Source: Ostrinia nubilalis
Taxonomy: Eukaryota > Arthropoda > Insecta > Lepidoptera > Crambidae
NCBI RefSeq assembly: GCF_963855985.1
Contig: NC_087090.1
Span: 13,576,501-13,640,500 of the forward strand
Reading direction: 5' to 3'
Length of the DNA: 64,000 nt
The translations under genes were made by a program, and so were the position numbers. The notes below the pieces were generated by a model that had not been told where the DNA came from, ran no database searches, and saw only the letters and a program-made list of their open reading frames with translations. Below, piece after piece: positions 10,986 to 23,800 of this stretch; positions within the stretch are counted from its first letter, which is position 1; every line of letters starts with the position of its first letter.

Positions 10986-13900
10986 TTAGGTACTCTTTCT
11001 CTTTGTACTAAAGCCCTGAGATTCATCGTTGAGAGGCGTAACAACAACACGATAAGGAGCATAAATAGATGCACAGCTTTTAGAGAAATTTATTGTCTTT
11101 TGTTTGTTTCTACTTTCATCCCTCAACTTACAGATATTCCTCCCGATAGCACTCAATTTTTTTATTGAATCTGCATCGACTTCTCCAGTTTGTGATACCA
11201 AATGTGTTTTTTGAGCGCCTATAATTCCGGATTTAGAGTGACGCAAGGGGTTAACTTGTGTTGATTGGGTTGTTTCTGATCTACTGGTGATTTTGTTTTG
11301 TACCGAAATGGTAGGCCGAAGAATACTAGCCGTTTCTCGCTCCCATTCAGCCGGATCTATGTAGCACCGTTTGTTACCAACCGACCTGTTAATCTTCTTT
11401 CCCGCTTTGCTCGCAGATTCAGTTCGAAATTTCCCGGCGTTATTTGCGGATTTGCCCTCATCGGGCTGACAACACGAGTGAGGCACGACTCGGCGTTTAA
11501 ATTCTGACAAATTTCTTTCTCGCCTTCCTCGATGTGTCCTAGAAGAAAGGGAGGTTTTACGTTTTTTCGCCGAAGTATTACTTAGCGCGATGCCAGATTT
11601 GACGACAGTAAGGGCCTGGCGTACCGTGAGGGAGTCCTTTGGTCCGATCAAAATTCCGTCTTTGTTGGTTGGCAAGGCGTCGTAAGGGTTTAACCACGTG
11701 AGGAAATCGGTGATGATGGGTCCGCTGTACTCCGCTGGCACCGGCTGGTCTTGGTCAGGGTTCGTGTCACCAGACGGCGCCCGAGGCTCCAATGGCGTTA
11801 CGGTCTTCGGCTCGTGTCTTCGTTCCTTTGACTTCTTGTAGAGTTTCTTCCCGTTGACACATAGCGATAAACCTAGGTAGGCCGGCGCTTTGGGGATGAC
11901 CTGCCTGTAGGCCAGTTCAAATGTTCCTGTGTCGGCTTCCGGGTTGTGACGTCGATCCAAAACGACTGGAAATATAGGTAACATTATGTATGTAAGTAAG
12001 TAGATTGTACATTGTATAAGAAAATAATCTACAAAGAGGAACTAGGTTTTCTTACCTTTGACGACGTCTTCAAGGCATTGAGGGCATAGCCGAGCTGTTA
12101 CTGAAGTTGTGGGAGCCAAGTCAGGACTAGAATTGATCTCGATAAGCCACGGCGTGAAGTCCTCTGTTAGCATAAAGTCCGCTCCGTATAGCTCGAAACT
12201 GTTTTGCCTTTTGTCCATCGTCTCCTGGCATGCCAGCATCGCGCCTATTAGGCTCTGTTTGATCCCGGGATATATCTTCGAATCCCACATCTCATACTTT
12301 CCTATCTGTCTTCAAAAATAAAATTACTTTTTAATACCTCATTATTACCACTACATGGATGTTTACATTACTATATTAGTCATTACCTAAGGTAAGCCTT
12401 GAAGGTGTGACAGTCCCACATGTTTTCATCAGGTAGCGCTTTATCACGGTCACCGTTGTTTTTGTATTTCGTCTGCACTGCATTATTAGTGAGATGCACA
12501 GACTCGTGGTAATTTGACAAGCTGAATATCTGAGAACTAAATCTTAGGTAACTGTCCCTGGAACAAAAATACGCGAAAAGCTTAAAGAAACTTAATTTCA
12601 TTAGTGTTTCTTCAAACCAATGCAATGGTATTAAAACAGAGCAGATTACTTGTATATCCAGATGGTGAGCGGTTGACAATTCGTGATCAGAAACCACTGT
12701 CTTATATCGAATTTGGTATCATAAATAACAAGGGGGTTTTCTGTAACAAAACAACCAGGTTATGGAAATCTAAATATCAATGACGTCATAACTTGCAACT
12801 CGCGTGCTGAGTTCAAAGATGTAATACAAGTGTTGTGATTTCACGTGGTTTGGAGAATTTGGGTTTCAAATCAATAAATTGATTGTGGGCTTCATGTGAC
12901 TTTGGTTCTGACTGGGGAAAAAACATTTTAGATCAAAAAAATTCTAAGTAAACAGGCAACATGCAAGCATGCGTGACATCACCAATGTATTTCTGCACAA
13001 CGTATCTAGTCTTCTGAGCGGGTATGTTGATGAGGCCGATGATATCCTTGATGTTGTTCATGAGCTGGATGCCCCGGCCGCGGCACTTGTTGCCCGGCTT
13101 CACTATCCAGATGTTCAGGACGCCGTCGATGTCAATTTGGGGCCAGAATTTCGTCATCGTCGCTAGAGTCTTGGCAGCTTTTCTTTCAAGTTGTCTTGAA
13201 TTAAAAAATTGAAATCAAATTACTAATAAAATATTCTTGGAAGTTAATTAGCTATCGAATATACAATTCTGCCAGGAAGATAATGAAGTTACGCAAATTA
13301 CTCATCTCTTTACCGCTTCAAGATTCGACCTTAATACGATTACTCATTTCTCACACTGGTGTTGAATAGTATTACCTAACGATCTTCGAACAATCTTACA
13401 AACAATCCAAAACAATGATCTAACTAATACGATGACTCCAAATATTTACGTAAGATATTTACTACCTAATTACCTTAAGTTAGTATTTTTGTCCTCCATG
13501 AACTTGGCTTTTTCGTGAACCAGGAGATAATGATGCGTTAGAAATTGATCCCATTCGTGTTCCCAAATATGTTGAGCCTGGTCTTCCGTATCATCTATGT
13601 CTTTATGTGTGAAGAACGATATGTACTCGTTAAGTCTAGTTATGGCAAAGTCTATTGAACTGAACGGAACCTTTCCGTGAGTCACGACCAGAGTTTGCTC
13701 CCCGCCAGTTTGCACCGCATTAGATAGCCATTTTAGGATACTGATGCATGCTGTTATTCTAAAATCGTCGATAAACTCCTCAAGGCTATCCGAGTTGTGA
13801 ATGTTGTAGCAGCGTGGGAACCTTGTTAACGCAACCCCGGGCTCGGTATACCAGTGCATTTGGGTCAAAGACGTCGTCAAACCTTCCTTGGTTGTAAATA

Positions 13901-16060
13901 TCGACCTGCAGAATCTGCAAAATTAACAAAACAATCACCAAACACGCACGACCAGAATAGCAGCCATCGATCAGTGTCATCGTTAACTTTAATACCTGCT
14001 AATAATAACTTCTTTGTTACTAAGCAACCAATCGTATTTGTCCCTTTTCGTTGTCCACAGGAAATCCACTGAATGTTGTTCCATGAATTTGTATAGAATC
14101 ATCCTCTCAACTCTGTTAAGTTCTTTACCTGTTGCTTTTTTAGGATCCATATTTGCCGGTGGATGCCGTGCCTAAACGCAAAACAATTTATTTAGAATTA
14201 TGTTAGCAGTAACTTTGAAATCAATTAGGTATTTAAATGCGTGTGGTCTGAACGATATCATTAAAAACATCGCCTGTACTCAGGTGCCAAGTGCAAGTGC
14301 CCATCGAATCGACTGTGTAATCAATGGGTGTAGAATGAAAGAATAATAATTCATCCTCTCACTTGATATATTTCGTCGTTGGCACTAGCAGACCTGCAAT
14401 CCTGATTCCGAAAGGTAAAGGAAGGCGGCCCAAATCAAAACATATCGTAAAGTTAGCAACAGTGATCGGTACCGATTTTTGTCATACCCCATTGGCATAT
14501 GAATGATCAATAAAGATCCCCTCTATTTGCAAACTCATATGCATATGCAGTATGTAGGGGGTGAATATACTCGAAAACCAACTTCCAGCCATTACGACAG
14601 TGTATACCTACTAAAGCTGTGAGTCTAACAAGAATTTATTTAACCAACTTGAAAATCAGTTAGTGGAATTTATTTTCCACGGCAGTAACTTGCTTATGTT
14701 CGTTAGGTCTGATTGTTATCTAGGTATCAATAACTTTCATTAGACCTTTGTAATGGCAGCAAACCGGATTATATCTATCGGATTATGACCTCAATAAACT
14801 TGACGTTAATATTTGCGTACGAATGGAGACGAATAGTGTCTCGTTAATTCACAATTATGAAGGTATTGTTGGGGAGGACTTTATTTATTCAGTCTTATTA
14901 GATTAGCTCACAGAATAATCTAAACAAATTATATTTCACTAACCAATCTATAACGTTGACACTTACTTAAGTAGGTTGTTACCTACTTTTATTTTTTACC
15001 TATTACGATGTCTATTTTTGTCGCTAATTAAGTATAGGTTGTGCTAATTAGTACCAGTACCCAGATTAACAATTTCCCGTTACTCCACCCGTGTGGAATA
15101 ATACTAAAAATAATCCTGTTAAGATAACATATTTAATCCCTAATATAATAAATGGCGAGCAGAATACCTAGAAGATCCAGACACGAATGTATCATACAAA
15201 AATTTCCATGTGCATGGTTTTGTACTTTAGAGCTCTATAAAACTGTTAGACAAGACAATATGTTTAGATCGGTAGTCATGATTGCGATGGGGTTATCGCA
15301 TTTATTAAAATGTCTTCGTAAGTCGGAACTTATGCTATTTCCCTTGTTTTTTGGGTAGCCTCGGAGGAATGTTCTAATGTACCTTAGAATAGGGGCACAT
15401 ATTAAAAGGGATAACCTAACCATACCTTGTGCGATTCATATTTCTCTATCCAGCCCCTCTCCAGGAGAGCTCTCCGCACCGCCGGGAATCCTCCGCCCTT
15501 TATCATGAATACTTTTCGCTCCCTCATCGCGTTTTCAGCCAACTTCTTCAGTTCATTCCATCTCTCGTTGCTTACCCAGGATTTGAACTGCTTCAGTTGC
15601 TCATTAGAACATGCCGGTTCTAATAACGTCGAAACAAGTAATTATTACAGATAATTTATGGGCTCGTTAAACTGCCTAGGATGAACTAAGCATGTAGATA
15701 TGAATTTTCCTTGCCCATTAAAAATGTATTTGAAAATTTATATTTTAATTTTTGTCACAGAAAAGCAGATTACTATAATTATCCACTTGGATCTAAAGTG
15801 AATGAATAAACTGGTATAACGTTGCACATTAAGTTTAATAGCGAAATGAAGAAGGAAACTTGGTTCATGCTTATAGATAAATTCATTGCAAAAACTTGTT
15901 GAAATTGGAAGAAATCTGGGATTAAAGGAGACGAACCTGGCCCATGATCTGATTTGGAGAACGAGACAGCGCTCGAGGGCCGTAACTCCTTCTTGGCCGT
16001 GCTATCCTTGTGCAGTTTCGAGTCTGACGCGCTCTCCTCCAGGTCCATCGTTACAGCCAT
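10986..16060 (-). CDS. Tubulin glycylase, TTLL3-like, right tandem copy (intron-rich)
   Basis: Nine minus-strand exons: 15937-16060, 15426-15619, 13996-14171, 13474-13914, 12983-13194, 12650-12740, 12387-12557, 12056-12309 and 10986-11965. They total 2643 nt, 880 aa plus TAA, with consistent phases at every junction. The start is [20 protein letters not shown] at 16060. Shared motifs with the left copy: [49 protein letters not shown] and [20 protein letters not shown], with the E-x-N metal site near residue 527. N-terminally, [15 protein letters not shown] parallels AVRKALLERGWVEKI of the left copy. The enzyme should add glycine to tubulin tails in axonemes. The 326-residue C-terminal exon (from [12 protein letters not shown]) is basic and Ser/Thr-rich and does not align with the left copy's acidic tail beyond its first few dozen residues. 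The 5' end lies 1.7 kb from the divergent kinase gene. A further upstream coding exon cannot be excluded. Confidence 0.9.
14172..15425. other. Largest intron of the right TTLL3 gene
   Basis: A 1.25 kb phase 0 intron with a GTATGG donor (15425-15420) and TTAG acceptor (14175-14172). I see no repeat boundaries or coding exon in it. The 68- and 62-codon ORFs at 15152-15423 overlap on opposite strands and look random. Confidence 0.6.
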
Positions 16061-17803
16061 GAGCCTCGGTTGCTCTCCAGAATCCTACAACTGCAACAGA
16101 ACAAATCAGCGACCGTTACGAACATGACGAATGCTACCCAGTTCTCATCGAAGTCGGGACGTGTGCACGAATTGGGGGTTGGCGCTGGACTGGCCGTGGT
16201 AACCTCCAGTGCAATAACCTACTTTAATGTAACCTACATTTGGGGTCCGAGGCTATCATCGGCCCATCCGCGCGCATCTCCGCCTGGCACCTGTATGAAT
16301 GACGTCACGCCCAGGTACCTCCATCGCAAGACGCGATGTAGTACACGCGGAAATTAATGAGTCTAAACTACTCTTACCTCCTGTAACCAGGTCGTCACTC
16401 AGAAAACTAGGTTAAACGAAACGCAATAGCGTTCATATAAAAATAAAGACCATATCAATGAAATGTAAACTATAAATTTATTTTGACATGTTCAATTTGA
16501 GTGCGCAGTTGACATCTTGAAGGAAAGACCTAAAATATAAAAAAAAACTAAAAAGTTTTCTATAAAGATCACAAGTTAAATTAATAACTATTATTAAGTA
16601 ATCAATCATCTCGTAATAACCAGCCAAATTAAAAATCGGATTTAATATTTTATTTTAATTAATAATTTACAAATATTAAATTTACAAAGTTCTAATTTAT
16701 CCTGTTGAGCAGCGACAAATTAGAAGAACTGTACCTTTTTTTCAGATTTTACTTCAACAGTCCATCGTTTCCTTTTTTAATAGTTATGTTCTGTGGTTAT
16801 GTTATACAAACTTGCTTTGAAAATTACCGCCATTACTGCAGCAAAATGTTTACTTTTTCCCGCCGTTATTTGTGTGCACGGCTTGGAAAATGGTAGATTA
16901 GCCAAAACGTGTTTTGGTGTTGCGCACAAAAATAACAAAAAAACTACTATTTGTCTATTTAGAAAGAAAGAAATAAATATTGTTATGATGACCCTTTACA
17001 ACTATTTCACAACTCAATTACTGCCAGCCAACGATCCCTTCACTGAATATGAAGGAAAAAACAAGGTTTTCGAAAGATATTGTTAAGATGGAGGAAGTAT
17101 TATAATAACCAATTAATGGAAAAAAGTCCTTATTCCCTTCGAGAGAAATCGTTTTGATAGCCAAACTTTTGCTATTTTGATTTAATTAATGAGATAAACG
17201 TTTCTTTCGTGGTGTTTTATCTATGCCGTCTCCTTATTATACTATCAACTCGAAGGCTTTTAGAAAAAATATATACTAACTTCACACTACTACTTTTCAA
17301 TGTTGTCCAACCTGAAAGTTGGTGACGGCTTTTATATTATTTTCAATATTGGCATTACTGATTATGACATGAAAGCAAGATGGCGAGTTCATCTCCGGTT
17401 GATGGCTCTCTGTGATAATTCTTCCGTTCGATGTGAATTTTCAACTTGTTTCGGAATAATTTTTCAAGTCTAAAATTCGTTAAATTTTTTTGATGATTGC
17501 ATCAAAGTGTTTAAAATACCGGCGTCATTAACTGAACTCGTACGTGATTCTAACCCACCTGAGGAATGTTGGTTTTTTCAGTGATTTGTGATACGGTCAG
17601 GTGTTTTCGTTTTAGTCATAATTATAATTTTGTTCCTGCGCAGTGAGTGAAGTTACAGAGTTCAGATGTATTTGTGTCGTGGGGATGCTATATGTCGGGA
17701 CTGTTTTCAATGTTGGAAAACAAAAGCGTGAACTATTTGTTTTGATCGACCGTGATAGAACAAATTGAGAAGGTCGGGAGGAGAAAGAGCTCCAGCCGGA
17801 GTG
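16061..17803. promoter_or_regulatory. Shared upstream region between divergent TTLL3 and GCK-III kinase genes
   Basis: The right TTLL3 gene starts at 16060 on the minus strand and the kinase starts at 17804 on the plus strand. These 1.74 kb therefore hold both 5' UTRs and promoters. The parts next to each gene (16061-16360 and about 17640-17803) are less AT-rich than the middle, as expected for 5' UTR sequence. I cannot place a transcription start or TATA box with confidence. ORFs at 16070-16357 and 16705-17086 have no protein-like features. Confidence 0.5.
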
Positions 17804-17818
17804 ATGGCCTTCAGTGAG
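17804..17818 (+). CDS. GckIII: Kinase first coding exon, MAFSE
   Basis: ATG GCC TTC AGT GAG followed by GTGAGT, a consensus donor. It has only five codons and is identified by context: the phase matches the kinase exon at 37836, and the stretch upstream looks like 5' UTR (gaaggtcgggaggagaaaga). A short divergent N terminus before the kinase domain is normal for this family. Confidence 0.65.
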
Positions 17819-20800
17819 GTGAGTGCTTAGTATTCAACTGCTATTTCTTTATTACTTTACCCACTGTATTATTTAAAACTAAATAAAATTGACCCACATG
17901 CTGTGTGGTATGTAGTCAACACATACAGAAAGAACTGTTGGAAATTAATGAATTTAGATATCATGTCCTCTAAAACTAAAACTGCCACATATAATTTCTT
18001 CATTGTGCACTATGCAAGCATCCATCTCCATTTTCATTGTACTTAGAATTTCACAACATGAGTAAGAAGTCAAAATACCTAATTTGTTATCAGCTGAACA
18101 TTTTAGTGGTGTAATTATTGTCTTAGTTTTATCTGTGCACACATATTTATGGTCTTAGATACCTGATACATGTTAATCCCCCAGCATTTCAGTTCGAACT
18201 ACCTGCAGTGCACTTGCTTTGATAATAAGTTATTTTATGTAACGCAACAAGTAAATTTTATACTCAACTACATTTTATTTGTTCCGGGCCTACGATCAGA
18301 TACAATTTGACCCTATTTTTGTCACTACTTCTACCCAAAACTAGATATTAAATGTACAGTGATTTTAAATAACTGGTAAAATCCAAGGATTAATAGTGTT
18401 TAATGGGATTGATTAGCAGACGTTATGAAAATAATTTTGGAAATGGTATGTATAATTTAACTATTATTACTGTTTCTACTAATGAAGACATTGTAGAATA
18501 ATTTTATTTCCCCTAGATAAAATTACCAACTGTTTGTTTTAACTCCAATTCAAATCAAATAAATGAATGGCCAGTATTCAAAGAAAATTGTTCAACAAGA
18601 GTCTTGTGGCTCTCATGGATTTTCAAAGGTCAATATCACTAATGACACACAATGAACCTAACTTGCGCAAGAAATCTATGAATATCGGTTAAAAATAGAA
18701 TAAATCAAGCCACATAAATACAAAGACAATATCTCTACATTTGAAACAGTTTATTTATTTAATTTCATTAAGGAGTAAATTAACAACACATCTCATTTTA
18801 GACTTTTATCAAAAACATCATCAACTCTAAAATAATGTATGTAGTTATTTTCATAAGATTTACTACATTTGGGAAATAATGCTTAAAAGGTAGGTAAGCA
18901 AAAAATTTATATTGATATATGGCATATAGGTAATTAAAAATGTACACAGCTTCTACCTTCTTATTATTTCTTTACATAGATGTACCTAGTGTTAGTCATA
19001 TGACTACATAGTGTAGCTATCCTGTTAAATGTTTAATTTTGTTTAGTGGGTTTGGTGATTAGTTTTATCTAAAACTAATATTTGGTAAGAAAGAGACTAA
19101 ATGAGATGAAATGAAATGCCTATTAAAATTATGTAAATGTTTGCTAAATTTTTATATTCCCGAAAACATGTTAATTAATGCAATTCCAAAAAAATATATT
19201 AACTTTTTCAACTTTTTGTTCACTAGACGTAAGGTCAGGCATCCTTATAAGTTCAATATACTCTTGTAGCATAATAATTGCTCTCCTCTGAGTCAGACGA
19301 AGCTCGTGCGCAAGACGCGTAATTTTTGTCTTTGGGTAATATTGTTTTTTCCTAAACCTTGTTTCAAGAACTATCATTATAAATTAATATAATGATGATT
19401 TCGATACGCGATGATCATGTAACATAGAAAATGTCAGCAAGCATCAAATTCGTTACATTGCAGTGGTTGTGTGACGCAACAACCGTTATGAATTCACACG
19501 GGCCGGTTTGTTATTCTTCAGAGACTACCACTTAGTGGAGTTATTTGGGTTTAGGTGAAACATCCTCGGTGGGATTGGTGGTAGGCGTTTCATAACGTTT
19601 AGCGGCTATTTCCCACGGTTCGATTGTTATTCCGAACTCGATTTGAGGCTGAGAAGCCTCGTGCGTGGCGCATCGAGCGAGGCACTCGATGTCGCTCCGT
19701 GGGCCCGAAGCCGCCACTACGTTACGATTTTGGAAATGAGGTCTTCATACATAACTGGCAATTGTTTGAACTCAATGGTTGAATAATTCTGATGCGATAA
19801 ATTTTTGTTTGAATAAAACCTCATTCTCAAAAGTAGTGCAAATTATGCGAGTTCTTATCTAACTTCTAGATGACTTGTTTTTAAATCATCGGTTTCGTCA
19901 GAAAATGTTAATAATATATGGATAATATTTTAAAATGAATGCTTCACATCACATGGAAATGTTTTCGTAATCAACGCACAAATTAATTCTATATTTGTTA
20001 CAAAAAAGATCAAATAACTTTTGGGATAGTAGGGTAACGTCCTGTAAGTAAAAATTAATGAAGCAACAGTGGTAATTATCTTTTATTTGATTTCGTTTTA
20101 CTCAGTAAGCCAGGCAACATTTTGATTATAAAATCATTTTGCGTCATGTTTACCGCAATATGTTAAGGTAATAATATCCTTGTGACCTACAGTCACATAT
20201 TAGTTCAGGCAAATATTGCGGTGCTGCTGGTGTGTCACTGGTAAACCTTATCTATATGGGCCGTGGTTTCCTTGTATGGCTCCCGATAGTCACGGCGCTA
20301 GAGGTACAAAAGTAAATTGCTAAAACATAATATTTCTGTTACCTTCGTATTCAAGTTATACTGATATTTGTAACAAAAAGGGTATCATTTCAATAACAAA
20401 TAGGTATTTCGTTTGAGGTTTTTATCTAAAAACATGAGCTATGCTGTTTTTGTCGATGTTTGGCATGGAAAATCACATGAATCCAATTCAGTTTATTAAT
20501 AAATAATATAGGTATTATTAGTCATAGGCAGGATTACTAGCGATTAATTACGGTGACCACGGTGGAACAAGATAGTTTTTGATAACAAACGTGGGATACT
20601 ACACAAAAATACAAACGTTTTCTCTCAATAACAGCCATGAAATCACTTCTGAAAAATTCAATTGAATATTCCCGTCGTCATGTCGATTCAAGTAAATCTC
20701 AGTTAGTCAGTCGTGCGCGCAGGGTTATTGACCCGGACTTATCTACAATCAAATTTGTAGGGCTCTCCGAGCCGCCGCGCCATGTAACTTCAAAATATTT

Positions 20801-23800
20801 GCATAGGAGCTATTCACACCTCTGTAAGACAAAAGACCTCTTACATATTTCCATTCGCCGTATCGTACTGCGCCGCGGTCGCGGTCGGTACCACGCGGCA
20901 CGTTAAATTTGTCAAAAAGGCAGCGATACTCGCTAGCATAAACCCAGCTTATATAGGCATTTGGATATGTAGTTTCCAAGAATGTAGATGTGTGTACACT
21001 GTCATGTTTGTCGTACATTGTAAACATCTGCTGCAGTTAAATATTCTTATTTGTTTAATATTCTGTGTGTGAAAGCTCTCCTAAGAATCCTTTGAAATAC
21101 CTTTCCCTATCACACTGTAGAAGAAAAGTAAAAGGACTACCTATAAGTTTACAGTTTTGTAGAGAGTCCTGTGAAAAAAGAACATTTAATTTTATGGATT
21201 AACAGTTAACACCTTTCTGATATTAAAATTTTTAAAGCCTACTTTAATAAATAAACATAACAACTGTTTAATGAGTTGTTGAATTAGTTAGTCCTCAATG
21301 AAATACAATTTGTAACAAACGATAAATTGTTAACGCTATGCCATTTGAATTCACCTCTGACCTGGTCATGTCGTGATTGGTATGATATATTGACATTTAG
21401 GCTCGACGAGTGAAAGGAGAGGGATATTGAACCATTCTGATAGGATGGTGCCGTACACAGGCAACCGCGTTTTTTTTTTGCAATAGAATATAAATTAAAT
21501 CCGGTAAAATTACTTTACTGTAACATCAGCAGCGTAACTTGTTTTATTTAAAAAAAAACTTGCCGATTTTATTATCTCAGGAATACACAGTTCCTCAAAG
21601 TTGCGCTACGACAGACAGTGAGCCAAAACCTAGTTTACCAAATACATATGTAATTTGAATGCATCAATTGTTACACAATTTAAACTTTGAACATAAAGTA
21701 GGTAAAATAACAATCGATTAAGTTACAATATTGAACCACACGATCTCGCTTGCCTAATCACATTCGCTCTAACCCACGTGAAGTAAGACGTACTCGATTC
21801 TGACGTAGGCCAAAACTGTTCGTTTTTAGGTCGATCAAAATGTTGCCATACACGTCATTTTTGAGGCATTTGAAAATATTGTCGAGATGCAGAGTATTCT
21901 CGAATGGTAAACAAACACGCGTGAAAGAATGTGGAGCGAAATTGGAAAGCAAAGCATCGTGCTATTGTAACTCCTACACTGATTGATCAATGACAGCTCC
22001 ATTCCGTTATTTTAGACGATTTTAAAAAGTTTGTAAAATATTGCGCACGATGAATCATGTGATCTTTCATCTCAACTGTATTTTGCTTTAATTGACAAAT
22101 AAACGAGCACTTTCTTTCCGAACAAGATGACCAATATGCTTTAATATCTTATATCTGAATCACACTTAATTTTACATTAGTACATAATTAACGGTAATTA
22201 TAAACAGTTAAAACATTAAATTAAATTAACACGCATGCCTATTTTTGGGATTTCTCATAAGATAATCTCTACTTCATGTAAAATATAAAATAGGTAAATA
22301 GGAATGGTTTTATTATGTATCACTTAATATTACCTAAGAATGCCTACTGTGGTGGCCGCCTTAATATCGACGTGCTTTAAATAATTCATGTCGTATGTGC
22401 CAACGCGACTCCATCAATATTAATAACTTGACGCGATGGTAATAGAAAAGCAGTTCACAAATTGGTTAAACTTTATTTTCATAGCTATAAAGTTTACTGT
22501 GTGTGTTCATCGAAAGAGTACAAAAGTAAATGTAATTAACTTCGATTAGAACTAAAGTAATGGACTCTAGATTTGTTGTCGATTTGAATCTTCTAGTTTT
22601 AGCCGTCCTCAAACCGTAAGTTTATAATAAAAGAGCCAAGCAATATCATCTTTGCATGATTATCGTTTTTGTGTCTATTTCATTCCAGTCTGCATCGTGT
22701 TTACAGAACAAGTTTTGTAGTTTCATTTCATTAAAATTGCTCCGAGCTGCTGTAGTTACATTATAATACGGAGTCACAAAACCTCTGAATGATTGTGCGC
22801 GTCATTATTATCAATTACTTTCGTGTGTAGTGGCAGCCTGGCCAAATCGCTGTGCGCCTTAACAAACCACCTCGGCTCTGATAGCATAGCGGTTTGTGGG
22901 CCGCGTAACTGTACGCTTAAAACGCTGTTAACCGATTCCCAATAAAGGTGAATAATAATTAAGGCAACTAAGCTTTGGAATCCAGTGTGGATGGATATCA
23001 ATAAACTCAAATAAACAAATTATTGGTTTAGTCTCAATTTAATTAATTTCAGTTTACAATGACTGAAATACTCAACATGTTCGGGTTAATAATGTTAGTT
23101 AATAACAATGTGGGTTAACATGACAAATACTATTATGTTAGACAATTAATCATACGAGATCCATCTGGCCAAATTACACTGCTTTGACGTTCGCACACAA
23201 AGCTATTTACATAATACAATGTACAGTACGATACTGCTAATCGGATAAAATAATATGAATGGACTAGGTACTTATTAAAATTTTAATCTTTTAATATTAT
23301 AATCCGTTCCTAATTAGTATCGTTATCCAGGAAATTGTAATCGCTTGCTACACTTATTTAATTTTAGTATTTTATCCTGTTTGAGTCGAAACTTCCTCAT
23401 TACTCGATTAATTTCGGAAAGCACATAAAAAATCATGTTCCACCTACATACTTATGAAGAATGGAATTATAATGCTTTGAAAATACGCCTATCTGAGCTC
23501 AAACATTAACAGACAAATGAGACAATGTTTTTGTGACATATTGCCGGCCATATTTGATGAGACGGCGCCAGTGTTGCCACCTTGGTGGTTTTACCATCAG
23601 AAATGGCGCTTTTTCAAGGCTCTTGGTAGTCTTGGTGGTATATTTTCATTGCCTAGAGTTTTAATTATTTCTGGTGGTTTTTAGCGGTTTTTTAGAATGG
23701 TTTTTTAGCGGTTTTTAATATGGTTTATAGCGTTTTTTCAGTATTTTAGTATGGAATGGAACACATTTTTGAGAGGGAAACCCGCCAACGTTCCGGAATT

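Noticed and set aside
20637..21027. Opposing ORFs of 89 and 92 codons
   Set aside because: Mutually antisense, with no recognisable domain; more likely a GC-rich regulatory patch.
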